DNA of 64,000 nucleotides from an uncultured Algibacter sp. (GTDB taxonomy: Bacteria > Bacteroidota > Bacteroidia > Flavobacteriales > Flavobacteriaceae), in contig NZ_CANKXG010000008.1 of assembly GCF_947487575.1 (NCBI RefSeq), positions 62,001-126,000 on the forward strand. The letters run 5' to 3'. Within the stretch, counting starts at the first letter, position 1. Each line of letters opens with the position of its first letter. The translations under genes and the position numbers were made by a program. Of this stretch, positions 7,352-16,160 are shown one piece after another. Under the pieces are notes generated by a model, which was given only the letters and a program-made list of their open reading frames with translations, was not told the origin of the DNA and did no database searches.

Positions 7352-9698
7352 AAGCTTTATTCTTTCTATTATTTTATCTGTATTTTTTTTGAATGTTGCG
7401 GCTTTAAAAGCACAAACCATTCAAAAAGAAAAGCAACACCTTATTGTTGTTTTAAAAGCACTTTCTGAAACTTACGATGTTAGCTTTTCTTATGTTGATG
7501 ATGTTATAAAAGATAAGAAAGCTTTCCTGCCAGAAAAACAGGCAACTTTAGATGAAGTATTAGAATTTCTTCGATTAGAAACACAATTAGATTTTGAATT
7601 ATTAGATAGTCGATTTATAGTTATTAAAGCTATAAAAAAGAAACGGAATGATTTTATAATTCAAAACCTTAAAGAGGTTGTTGTAAACAACTATTTAACC
7701 ACAGGTATTACAAAACTAAATGACGGCTCTCTAACCATAAAACCTAAAACCTTTGGTATTCTACCTGGGTTAATTGAACTAGACGTTTTACAAACCTTAC
7801 AAGCTATTCCTGGTGTTCAAAGCACAGACGAAACAGTATCAAACATTAACGTTCGTGGAGGTACGCACGACCAAAACCTGTTGCTTTGGGATGGGATAAA
7901 AATGTATCAATCTGGTCATTTTTTTGGATTAATTTCTGCATTTAACCCTTATACTACAAAACGCGTTAATATATTCAAAAATGGTTCTAGTGCCAAATAT
8001 GGTGATGGAATTTCTAGTGTTATTGATATGCGTTTACCTGATAATATTGATAACGAATTTGATGCTGGCTTAGGGTTCAATTTAATTAATGCTGATGGTT
8101 ACATCAAGTTACCTTTATCTCAAAAAACAGAGTTACAGTTATCAACACGTCGTTCTATAACGGATTTGATAAATACTTCAACTTACGACCAATATTTTAA
8201 ACGTATTTTTCAAGATTCAGATTTTTCAAAAGGTAAGGAAAACAGAAATTCTATATCGCAAAATGAATCTTTTCATTTTTATGATATCGCTGCCAAATTT
8301 CTTTATGATATTTCTAAAAAGAACAAAGTAAGATTTCATTTTTTAAATGTGAACAACAACTTAAATTATGATGAGCAGTCCACTATTAATGATAGAGATG
8401 AAGCTTTAAACAGCAAATTATCGCAAGAAAACTTAGCCTTTGGAGTTACATACACTAGAGATTGGACTGGAAAACTTTCAACCACAACTCAAGCTTATAT
8501 TTCTAATTATAATTTGGATGCCACCAATTTTGATGTGATTAACAACCAACGTTTAATCCAAAAAAATGAGGTGTATGATATCTCTGCTAAACTAGATCTT
8601 AATTACAAATTCAATAACCTATTTAAAATTAATAGTGGTTATCAGTTTTCAGAAGTAGGTATCAGCAATTTAGAAGACGTTAACAACCCGGTTTTTAGAA
8701 GCTTCATTAGAAATGTTTTAAGAAGTCATGCTGTATATGTAGAAATAGGATTTCTATCTAATGATGCTAAAACCAAATTAACTTTAGGTGGTCGATTAAA
8801 TTATATCGAAAAATTTGATTTAATTTTCGCAGAACCTAGATTGAGTTTTTCCCAACGGTTTTTAAACAACTTCAGGTTTGAAGTGTTAGGAGAATTTAAA
8901 AGTCAAACTACAACGCAAGTTATAGATTTACAAAATGATTTTTTAGGTATTGAAAAACGCCGTTGGGTACTTTCAAACAACAATAAAGAGATTATTAAAA
9001 ATGATAATCAAACTATATACCCTATTCCCGTTTCAAAAAGCAAGCAATTTTCAACAGGTATTCATTTCAACAAAAATAAATTACTAATTAGTGCAGAAAC
9101 TTATATAAAAAAAGTTGACGGTATTACGACTAGAAGCCAAGGGTTTCAAAACCAATTTCAGTTTACAAATAGTAATGGCAGTTACGAAATTAAAGGTGTT
9201 GATTTACTTTTAAATAAACAATTTAGCGACATTGTTAGTAGTTGGATTTCATATTCATACAGCAGTAATAATTATACTTTTGATGATTTAAATGAAGGTA
9301 AAAAATTCCCTAACAATGCAGACGTAACTCATGCTTTAACTTTTGCTGGAACTTATACAAATAACAATTTTAAGTTTGCTGCTGGATTAAATTGGCATTC
9401 TGGAATCCCTAATACTAAGCCTTCTATTGATGATGATTCAGATGATGATGTTATCACTTATGCATCACCAAATAGTAGTAGGTTAGATGATTATTTAAGA
9501 GTAGATTGTTCTGCTACTTATTCTTTTAATATTTCTGATTCAACTAAAGCCACTATTGGAGCTTCTATTTGGAACCTTCTAAATAAAAAAAACATCATCA
9601 ATACTTACTACTCATTAGATGAAAATAATGAGGTAATATCTGTTGAAAATAGATCTTTAGGAATCACCCCAAATATAAGCTTAAGAGTTCGTTTTTAA
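7344..9698 (+). CDS. TonB-dependent outer membrane receptor with N-terminal STN signalling domain
   Basis: The 784-aa protein starts with a signal peptide (to about residue 24). An STN (secretin/TonB short N-terminal) domain follows at about 25-95 and contacts FecR in such systems. A plug domain (about 125-225) includes VQSTDETVSNINVRGGTHD and LWDGIKMY. The long C-terminal beta barrel ends in the aromatic residue typical of outer membrane proteins (SLRVRF). A FecR/ECF pair immediately upstream marks it as a transducer that imports a ligand and switches on its own regulon. The ligand cannot be read from the sequence. No carboxypeptidase-like domain typical of SusC is present, and no SusD follows. 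Confidence 0.93.
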   Translation: MNRSFILSIILSVFFLNVAALKAQTIQKEKQHLIVVLKALSETYDVSFSYVDDVIKDKKAFLPEKQATLDEVLEFLRLETQLDFELLDSRFIVIKAIKKKRNDFIIQNLKEVVVNNYLTTGITKLNDGSLTIKPKTFGILPGLIELDVLQTLQAIPGVQSTDETVSNINVRGGTHDQNLLLWDGIKMYQSGHFFGLISAFNPYTTKRVNIFKNGSSAKYGDGISSVIDMRLPDNIDNEFDAGLGFNLINADGYIKLPLSQKTELQLSTRRSITDLINTSTYDQYFKRIFQDSDFSKGKENRNSISQNESFHFYDIAAKFLYDISKKNKVRFHFLNVNNNLNYDEQSTINDRDEALNSKLSQENLAFGVTYTRDWTGKLSTTTQAYISNYNLDATNFDVINNQRLIQKNEVYDISAKLDLNYKFNNLFKINSGYQFSEVGISNLEDVNNPVFRSFIRNVLRSHAVYVEIGFLSNDAKTKLTLGGRLNYIEKFDLIFAEPRLSFSQRFLNNFRFEVLGEFKSQTTTQVIDLQNDFLGIEKRRWVLSNNNKEIIKNDNQTIYPIPVSKSKQFSTGIHFNKNKLLISAETYIKKVDGITTRSQGFQNQFQFTNSNGSYEIKGVDLLLNKQFSDIVSSWISYSYSSNNYTFDDLNEGKKFPNNADVTHALTFAGTYTNNNFKFAAGLNWHSGIPNTKPSIDDDSDDDVITYASPNSSRLDDYLRVDCSATYSFNISDSTKATIGASIWNLLNKKNIINTYYSLDENNEVISVENRSLGITPNISLRVRF

Positions 9699-9740
9699 AA
9701 AAATACGGGATTAACAAACTGTATTTCAACGAATAAACAC

Positions 9741-9785
9741 ATGAACCACATACAACTAATCAAAATTTTAATTACTTTTTCATAA
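9741..9785 (+). other. Possible 14-codon leader ORF before the DUF1800 gene
   Basis: ATG to TAA encodes MNHIQLIKILITFS and ends 10 bp before the DUF1800 start. It could be a leader peptide or chance; there is no independent support. Confidence 0.2.
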
Positions 9786-9795
9786 AAATTAATTA

Positions 9796-11439
9796 ATGGC
9801 ATCACTTAGTCCCCTTAGCGTTTCTTTAGATTTAAGAAAGGCTAAACATTTATTGAGGCGAGCAACTTTTAATTATTCAAAAGAACAATTAGAAATTTTT
9901 GTTGGCATGTCTGCCGAAAATGCTATAAATAGCTTAACAACAGGTTCAGCTAATGCATTATCAGAACCTTATGACCCGCTTCCAACATCCAGTCCTGATG
10001 GATTTTGGACATCTTCAACTGAACTTCCAAATTCTTTTGACGGGCAAACTAGAAAACGCGCTATGATAACGGCTTGGTGGTGGTATAATGCTATGAATCA
10101 GGTGAGTTTAAAACACAAACTATCGTTTTTTCTTCATACAAGTTTTACTGTTGGCAAAGACTCTGGCGTAGGTTCAGCTACCTATTTTTATGATCATATT
10201 AGACTTTTAGATCACTATGCCTTAGGAAATATAAAAACACTTGCTAAAAAAATAACTCTAGATAATGGTATGCTAGATTATTTAGATAATACACAAAATA
10301 ACAATACTAATCCTAATGAAAATTATGCTAGAGAATATTTAGAGCTTTTTACAATTTTAAAAGGCAAACAAATTGGAGATGGTAATTATACCAATTATAC
10401 AGAGTACGATATTCAACAAGCTGCTAAAGTGTTTTCTGGATTTAAGAAACGTGCAGATAGAAGCGATATTGACCCAGATACAGGCATTCCTTCTGGTTAT
10501 AACAATTATTTCAGGCATGATAAAACCGACAAAACTTTTAGTTCTGCTTTTGGTAATCAAATTATAACTGCGGCTACAGATGCCTCAGATATGACTCGAG
10601 AACTTCACGACTTTGTAGATATGGTATTTGCTCAAGAAGAAACTGCAAAAGCTTATGCGAGAAAACTCTATAGATATTTTGTAAAAAGTGAATGGGATGA
10701 TACTATTGAAACAGATATTATAACACCATTATCTCAAATCTTAATTGATAATGATTTTGAAATTCTACCAGCTGTAACCACGTTACTCGCTAGTGAGCAT
10801 TTTTATGATGCCGATGATAGTGATGTTACTGATAACACCATTGGGGCGATTATAAAAAGCCCTTTACAACAGTTTTCAGAAGTGTGTTCTATGTTTAGCG
10901 TATCTTATCCAAATCCAACTACAGATGCTTTAATCTTTTATAATAATTTCTTTCTCAGATTTGTCCATAACACTTATTTTAAAGCTGCAGGTATGGAACT
11001 TTATAATCCAGATTCTGTGGCTGGGTACCCAGCCTACTACCAAGAACCTAGTTTTGATAGGATTTGGTTTTCATCCAATACACTAATTGGTAGATATAAG
11101 CTTATAGAAAGCTTTATTATTGGCAGAAATACAATAACACCTAATGCTAGAATATATGCAGAGTTAGACACAGTATTATTTGCAAAAACCAAACTAGAAA
11201 ACCCTCAAGACCCAGTGCTTTTAATAATAGAAGTTTCAAATTTATTATATCCAGAAGCTATTGACACAGATAGGGTTAATTATTTCAAAACATTTTTAGT
11301 TGATGAAGGTTTTCCTGATTATTACTGGACAGGTTTATGGTCGCAATATATAAATGATAATGATGACACCTCTGTTAGAGTTAGATTAAATGCTCTTGTA
11401 ACTGCTATGGTAAATGCAGCTGAATTCCAATTAATGTAA
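9796..11439 (+). CDS. DUF1800 family protein
   Basis: The 547-aa protein matches the DUF1800 family, which is usually encoded with DUF1501 proteins. The N-terminus has the family motif KAKHLLRRATFNYSKEQ. Later come a WW-rich block (MITAWWWYNAM), KLSFFLHTSFT, and NYAREYLELFTILKG, followed by DIQQAAKVFSGF. The molecular function of the family is unknown. No signal peptide is visible: the protein starts MASLSPLSVS, although related proteins act in the envelope. The gene begins 97 bp after the TonB-receptor stop and ends 4 bp before the DUF1501 gene, so all are probably one transcript. No better ATG supplying an export signal is seen. Confidence 0.85.
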   Translation: MASLSPLSVSLDLRKAKHLLRRATFNYSKEQLEIFVGMSAENAINSLTTGSANALSEPYDPLPTSSPDGFWTSSTELPNSFDGQTRKRAMITAWWWYNAMNQVSLKHKLSFFLHTSFTVGKDSGVGSATYFYDHIRLLDHYALGNIKTLAKKITLDNGMLDYLDNTQNNNTNPNENYAREYLELFTILKGKQIGDGNYTNYTEYDIQQAAKVFSGFKKRADRSDIDPDTGIPSGYNNYFRHDKTDKTFSSAFGNQIITAATDASDMTRELHDFVDMVFAQEETAKAYARKLYRYFVKSEWDDTIETDIITPLSQILIDNDFEILPAVTTLLASEHFYDADDSDVTDNTIGAIIKSPLQQFSEVCSMFSVSYPNPTTDALIFYNNFFLRFVHNTYFKAAGMELYNPDSVAGYPAYYQEPSFDRIWFSSNTLIGRYKLIESFIIGRNTITPNARIYAELDTVLFAKTKLENPQDPVLLIIEVSNLLYPEAIDTDRVNYFKTFLVDEGFPDYYWTGLWSQYINDNDDTSVRVRLNALVTAMVNAAEFQLM

Positions 11440-11443
11440 GGTT

Positions 11444-13081
11444 ATGAAAAGAAGAAATTTTATAAAACTATCGGCATCTGCTTCAGTAATTGGATTAACA
11501 CCAATTGAATTGCAAGCGGCTTTAAAATCCTTTATGCCTTATGTGGCGTGTCCTGATATTTCAAACAGAAAATTAGTCTTAATAAATTTAGCAGGAGCTA
11601 ATGATGGTTTAAACACCATTATCCCTTTAAATCAATACGATACTTATAGTAATTTAAGACCCACTATAAAAGTTCCAGAATCTGGTGCTAATCAATATAT
11701 AACTCTAGATAGTACTCTTCCTAGCAATCAGCAAATAGGCTTAAACCCTGCGCTTGTTGGTTTTAAATCCTTATATGATAAAGGTTGGCTTCGCATTATG
11801 CAATCCGTTGGGTATCCTTCTCAAAATAAAAGTCATTTTAAATCTACCGATTTATATTTAACCGGAAACGACGGAAATAGCCTTTTGAATGGTTCAGACA
11901 CAGGTTGGATAGGTCGTTTTATGGAATTGTATTATGCCGATTTGGTAGTTGAAACTTATCCTTTAGCTGTTGAAATTGGCTCAAATAAAACGTCACTTGG
12001 TTTCCATGCTCAAGAAGCTCATGGATTATCTTTAAACATTACAGGACAAGACCCTGCAGGTTTTTATTCTATTTTGAATGGACTAGGTGGTGCACCTCCA
12101 ACTAACATTCCAGATTCTGATTACGGCAAAGAATTAGAATTCATTAACAATACAGATTCACTTTCTAACACCTATGCAGAATCTATTTCCAATGCCTTTA
12201 ATAATGGACAAAACGATGTAAGTTATCCTGATACCGATTTGGCAGATCAGCTAAAAACGGTTGCACGTTTAATTAGTGGTGACTTGGGCTCAAAAGTTTA
12301 TATGGTTCGTATTTCTGGTTTCGACACCCATAACGCGCAAGTACAAGGTGTTGGTGATGTTTTAGGAAGACATCACGAACTCTTAACTGAACTTTCTGGT
12401 GCTTTAGATGCATTTATGACCGATATTGATAGTCAAAACATTGCGGATGATGTTGTTGGTATAACCTTTTCTGAATTTGGTAGAAAAGCCCGAGAGAATG
12501 GAAACTTTGGAACAGACCATGGAGAAATAGCACCCATGTTTGTTTTTGGAAAACCTGTAGCTGGAGGTGTTTCTGGTACAAACCCAGATTTAACGGAAGC
12601 ATCAGACAGTAATAATTGGCAAATACAAACCGTACAACATGATTACAGACAAACTTTTGCCACTTTACTTCAGAATTTTTTAGGAGCAAATAACACTATA
12701 ATTGATGCTACTTTTTTTAATCATACTTTAAATGATAGTTTTTCAAGTCTTAAATTAGATGATTTACTTAAGGCAGAATTTAAACTTGATAGTGAATGTT
12801 TTGGAGGTACACTATCAAATAATAATATTACTGAAGATGTTAAGAATTGGTTAGTATATCCAAATCCGTTTAGAGATACTTTAAATATTTCTGGAATTGA
12901 TGATATAAGCACAATTGCTTATAGAATTTACAATAGTTCTGGTGCTTTAATGATTAACAACATAGGAGACATTGTTAACGGTAAACTAAGCCTAAACTTA
13001 ACATACTTAACCAGTGGTGTTTATATTGTTGAAATTGTAGCTGGTGGAAGAAAAGAAATTCATAAGGTGATTAAAATTTAG
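11444..13081 (+). CDS. DUF1501 family secreted protein with T9SS C-terminal sorting domain
   Basis: The 545-aa protein begins MKRRNFIKLSASASVIGLTP, a twin-arginine-like signal. The DUF1501 body, related to the alkaline-phosphatase/sulfatase fold by family knowledge, has LVLINLAGANDGLNTIIP near the start, GFDTHNAQ around residue 290 and FSEFGRKARENGN...TDHG around 345. The last 75 residues form a Por-secretion tail (WLVYPNPFRDTLNISG ... GVYIVEIVAGG) that directs type IX export and surface attachment. A Tat-like start combined with a T9SS tail is notable. The start lies 4 bp after DUF1800. Confidence 0.87.
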   Translation: MKRRNFIKLSASASVIGLTPIELQAALKSFMPYVACPDISNRKLVLINLAGANDGLNTIIPLNQYDTYSNLRPTIKVPESGANQYITLDSTLPSNQQIGLNPALVGFKSLYDKGWLRIMQSVGYPSQNKSHFKSTDLYLTGNDGNSLLNGSDTGWIGRFMELYYADLVVETYPLAVEIGSNKTSLGFHAQEAHGLSLNITGQDPAGFYSILNGLGGAPPTNIPDSDYGKELEFINNTDSLSNTYAESISNAFNNGQNDVSYPDTDLADQLKTVARLISGDLGSKVYMVRISGFDTHNAQVQGVGDVLGRHHELLTELSGALDAFMTDIDSQNIADDVVGITFSEFGRKARENGNFGTDHGEIAPMFVFGKPVAGGVSGTNPDLTEASDSNNWQIQTVQHDYRQTFATLLQNFLGANNTIIDATFFNHTLNDSFSSLKLDDLLKAEFKLDSECFGGTLSNNNITEDVKNWLVYPNPFRDTLNISGIDDISTIAYRIYNSSGALMINNIGDIVNGKLSLNLTYLTSGVYIVEIVAGGRKEIHKVIKI

Positions 13082-13093
13082 ACTAAAATTTAT

Positions 13094-13468
13094 ATGTTTT
13101 CATTCAAAAGAATATTGAATATAGCCTCTTGCTTTTTACTTCTCCTGTCATTAGTATCAGCTTCTGGATTTACTAGTACTTCAACTAATTATGAAAGCCC
13201 TAAAACTGAGTTAGTCAGTAAAAATACACCTATAGAAAGTACATCTTTTGTTAAATACTATTCCTTTGCAAAAACATATCAAACTTTAATATTTAACCCA
13301 TTTATAGTTTTCAATTTTAAGTGTTTACTCAAAATCCACTCTTTTGATTTTTCCATAACCTTAAAATCTCAGAAAGAAACTACATTGCAAAGTTTAGAAT
13401 ATCCGTTTTTAGAGCAAAATCTTATTGCTCAAATTAACATGAGTAAATATCAAAAAATAACTTCATAA
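13094..13468 (+). CDS. Small exported protein of unknown function
   Basis: A 124-residue frame begins 12 bp after the DUF1501 stop. It has a basic N-terminus and a hydrophobic signal-like segment (IASCFLLLLSLVSASGF), so it is probably exported. The rest is rich in Ser, Lys and Phe and shows no family I recognise. Its tight spacing suggests it is the tail of the ECF-controlled operon. It could also be a chance frame; codon usage looks like its neighbours. Confidence 0.5.
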   Translation: MFSFKRILNIASCFLLLLSLVSASGFTSTSTNYESPKTELVSKNTPIESTSFVKYYSFAKTYQTLIFNPFIVFNFKCLLKIHSFDFSITLKSQKETTLQSLEYPFLEQNLIAQINMSKYQKITS

Positions 13469-13527
13469 AGTAATTGTAATTCTTGTTTGCTTTCTATTAG
13501 CAAATCTCACTACATGTTTAATTTTTT

Positions 13528-13548
13528 AACATCAATTGAATTGATGTT
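13528..13548. other. Nine-bp perfect hairpin before the 61-aa gene
   Basis: AACATCAAT-TGA-ATTGATGTT lies 17 bp before the small gene at 13566. No T-run follows on the plus strand, so an operator or mRNA hairpin is more likely than a terminator. Confidence 0.4.
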
Positions 13549-13565
13549 ACTCCTATTACATTATT

Positions 13566-13751
13566 ATGAAGTCAATAAAAAAAACACTAAGACTTTTAGC
13601 TTTAGTATTTATTATAGGGTTAGCAACTGTATTGCCCGTACCTATTACATTTTACAGAAAAGATAATTTACCAAAATTTAAAATTGAGCAAATTGACAAA
13701 AAACGAGAAGATGAAAACAAAGCCGACTTAAAGGTGGTTACAAAAAAATAA
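13566..13751 (+). CDS. Small single-span membrane protein
   Basis: The 61-residue product has a lysine-rich start, one hydrophobic span at about 10-28 (LLALVFIIGLATVLPVPITF) and a highly charged C-terminal half. It is probably an inner-membrane peptide with a cytoplasmic or periplasmic charged tail. The PVPIxFxRK segment resembles short proteins I have seen in other flavobacteria, but no function is known. It ends 14 bp before the convergent argS stop, with no clear terminator between them. Confidence 0.55.
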   Translation: MKSIKKTLRLLALVFIIGLATVLPVPITFYRKDNLPKFKIEQIDKKREDENKADLKVVTKK

Positions 13752-13765
13752 ATAGATTTAAAATA

Positions 13766-15550
13766 CTACATACGCTCAGGAACATGAATCCCTAACAACC
13801 CAAAACTATTTTTAATAGTATTTGCCACCAAATAAGATAATTGAACTCTAAATGTTTTCTCAGAGTCATTATCCGCCCCTAAAATAGATACATTTTGATA
13901 AAAGGAGTTAAATTCTTTCACCAATTCATAAGTGTAATTAGCTATTAATGCAGGGCTATGGTTATCCGCCGCATTTTGAACCACTTCTGGGAATAGCTGT
14001 ATTTGCTTGATAAGTTCTTTTTCTTTTGGATGTAAAGACGTTTTGATTGCGCTCAAAGTGACAACTCCATTTAGATTAGCTTTACGCAAAATAGATTGTA
14101 TTCTAGCGTAAGTATATTGTATAAACGGCCCTGTATTTCCTTGAAAATCAATAGATTCTTTAGGATCAAACAAAATACGCTTTTTAGGATCAACCTTTAA
14201 AATGTAGTACTTTAACGCTCCTAAGCCAATCGTTTTATAGAGTTCCTTTTTTTCTTCTTTTGAATAACCATCAAGTTTACCAAGTTCTTCTGAAATCTCT
14301 TCGGCTGTAGATGCCATATCATCAATTAAATCATCAGCGTCAACTACAGTACCTTCTCTACTTTTCATTTTTCCGCTAGGTAAATCTACCATACCGTAAC
14401 TTAAATGAAAAAGGTTTTTAGCCCATTCAAACCCTAGTTTCTTCAAGATTAAAAACAACACTTGAAAATGGTAATCTTGTTCATTTCCAACGGTATAAAC
14501 CATACCGCCAACATCTGGAAAATCTTTAATACGCTGTATTGCAGTACCTATATCTTGGGTCATGTAAACCGCAGTTCCATCGGCACGTTGCACTATTTTT
14601 TTATCTAATCCGTCTTCGGTTAAATCACACCAAACGGAACCATCTTTTTCTTCAATAAAAACATCAGTTTTTAAACCTTCAGCAACAAATTCCTTTCCTA
14701 ATAAATAAGTGTTACTTTCATAATATAAAGTATCAAAGTCTACTCCTAAATTCTTATAGGATTCAGCAAAACCTTCATAAACCCAACCATTCATCATTTC
14801 CCAAAGCGCAACAGTTTCTTCATCACCAGCTTCCCATTTTAAAAGCATATTTTGAGCCTCGATTAACAAAGGCGCATTCTTTTTTGCATCTTCTTCAGAA
14901 CTTCCTTTGGAAATTAAATTTTGAGTCTCTTTTTTATATTCTTGGTCAAACTTTACATAATAATTGCCAACCAATTTATCACCTTTTAAACCAGTTGAAG
15001 CTGGAGTTTCACCATTACCAAAACGCTCCCAAGCCAACATACTTTTACAAATATGAATCCCTCTATCATTTATAATTTGAGTCTTATAAACCTTTTTTCC
15101 TGAGGCTTTTAAAATTTCAGCAACACTATACCCTAAAAGATTGTTTCTAACATGCCCCAAGTGCAACGGTTTGTTTGTGTTTGGTGAAGAATACTCAACC
15201 ATTACAGCTTTGCCTTCCGCCTTAGGCGAAACAAAACCGTATTTTTCATCATCCTTTATTTCATTAAAAAGGTTAATGTAGTAATTGTCAGCTATTTCAA
15301 CATTCAAAAAGCCTTTCACCACATTGAAAGCCTTAACCTGAGCAACATTTTCCACTAAATAATTACCAATAGTCTCTCCAATTTGCACAGGATTTCCTTT
15401 CACAAAACGTAACATTGGGAAAACAACAACAGTAATATCTCCTGCAAATTCTTTTCTTGTTGCTTGAAATTCAACAGTTTCTAAAGTAATGCCAAAATCC
15501 GATTTTACAGCTTGTTTTACGTAATTCGATAACGTTTCTTGAAGACTCAT
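13766..15550 (-). CDS. argS: Arginyl-tRNA synthetase
   Basis: ArgRS is a class Ia synthetase that charges tRNA-Arg. The HIGH-type motif is PLHLGHVRNN (about residue 120), the KMSKS-type motif is GKMKSREGT (about 390), and the C-terminal DALR anticodon domain ends GLLGIHVPERM. I chose the second of two close ATGs (MSLQETLSNYVKQAV, 594 aa), the usual flavobacterial N-terminus; the other adds MSK. Residues about 496-505 (VTLSAIKTS) are encoded by a stretch resembling the dispersed repeat at 1621-1649, as if a repeat had been captured in frame in the linker before the anticodon domain. Confidence 0.96.
   Translation of the reverse strand: MSLQETLSNYVKQAVKSDFGITLETVEFQATRKEFAGDITVVVFPMLRFVKGNPVQIGETIGNYLVENVAQVKAFNVVKGFLNVEIADNYYINLFNEIKDDEKYGFVSPKAEGKAVMVEYSSPNTNKPLHLGHVRNNLLGYSVAEILKASGKKVYKTQIINDRGIHICKSMLAWERFGNGETPASTGLKGDKLVGNYYVKFDQEYKKETQNLISKGSSEEDAKKNAPLLIEAQNMLLKWEAGDEETVALWEMMNGWVYEGFAESYKNLGVDFDTLYYESNTYLLGKEFVAEGLKTDVFIEEKDGSVWCDLTEDGLDKKIVQRADGTAVYMTQDIGTAIQRIKDFPDVGGMVYTVGNEQDYHFQVLFLILKKLGFEWAKNLFHLSYGMVDLPSGKMKSREGTVVDADDLIDDMASTAEEISEELGKLDGYSKEEKKELYKTIGLGALKYYILKVDPKKRILFDPKESIDFQGNTGPFIQYTYARIQSILRKANLNGVVTLSAIKTSLHPKEKELIKQIQLFPEVVQNAADNHSPALIANYTYELVKEFNSFYQNVSILGADNDSEKTFRVQLSYLVANTIKNSFGLLGIHVPERM
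14037..14063. repeat. Intragenic remnant of the CTTCGACTGCGCTCAG-type dispersed repeat in argS
   Basis: GACGTTTTGATTGCGCTCAA plus AGTGACA aligns with the intergenic copy at 1621-1647 at about 20 of 27 positions, mostly by transitions. It encodes VTLSAIKTS in ArgS. This could be an old in-frame insertion or convergent similarity. Confidence 0.4.
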
Positions 15551-15570
15551 TTTACTCATTTTTAAGGCTA

Positions 15571-15578
15571 CAAAGATA
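15571..15578 (-). promoter_or_regulatory. -7 element TATCTTTG of argS
   Basis: TATCTTTG on the minus strand is a perfect TAnnTTTG match 20 bp before the chosen start. A TTC, one off TTG, lies 19 bp upstream. Confidence 0.45.
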
Positions 15579-16160
15579 GAATTTTAAATCAAGTATAGAA
15601 TTTTATTTAATCGCAAAAAAATATATTTAAAATAACATAAAACCTAAACTTCTTTTTGACTTTCACACTTAAATTGAAGTAACAAAAAACGATAATAAGA
15701 AAATAAAAATCACATCTATTCTAAAATATAGATTTATTCTAATCTTGGTATAAACCTATTTAACCATTTGTAGATATATGACTAATTCTATTTTTAATTT
15801 TGTAATCCACTTAAAATAAAATTCTTACATAACAGAAAGTAATTTCAACAGAAACAAAGAAAGATGCATTTTGTCGATAAAAGGGTTCTTTTTCTATGAT
15901 TTTTACCGTTCATCTATTCATCGATTTTAGCCCTATTTTTTTGATGTCCTTTCAACTAATTTATTGGTATTAAAACGCAGAAATTAGATTTTAAATAAGC
16001 TTTTTTCAACTTTTGCGTGGTAATGCTATTAATCCCAATTCTATTGGGTAAAATTTAACGCTAACAAATAATTACAACTGGAATAAAGCAATCTTATTTC
16101 CCTCAAATTTAAGACCCCAGTTTACTTGCTTTATAACTTAGATGTGATTTAAATGTTAAA
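15579..16160. other. Long intergenic region upstream of the TPR kinase
   Basis: No gene is supported in about 580 bp between the divergent argS and kinase genes. Features seen are adjacent direct repeats TTCATCTA-TTCATCGA (15909-15924) preceded by TTTTACCG, and a small hairpin CCCAAT-TCT-ATTGGG (16034-16048). The region is AT-rich and probably carries the kinase-gene promoter and operator; no clean consensus promoter was found. Confidence 0.45.

Noticed and set aside
12414-12689. 91-codon antisense frame inside the DUF1501 gene
   Set aside because: Its composition follows codon positions of the real gene, and it has no start context or family match.
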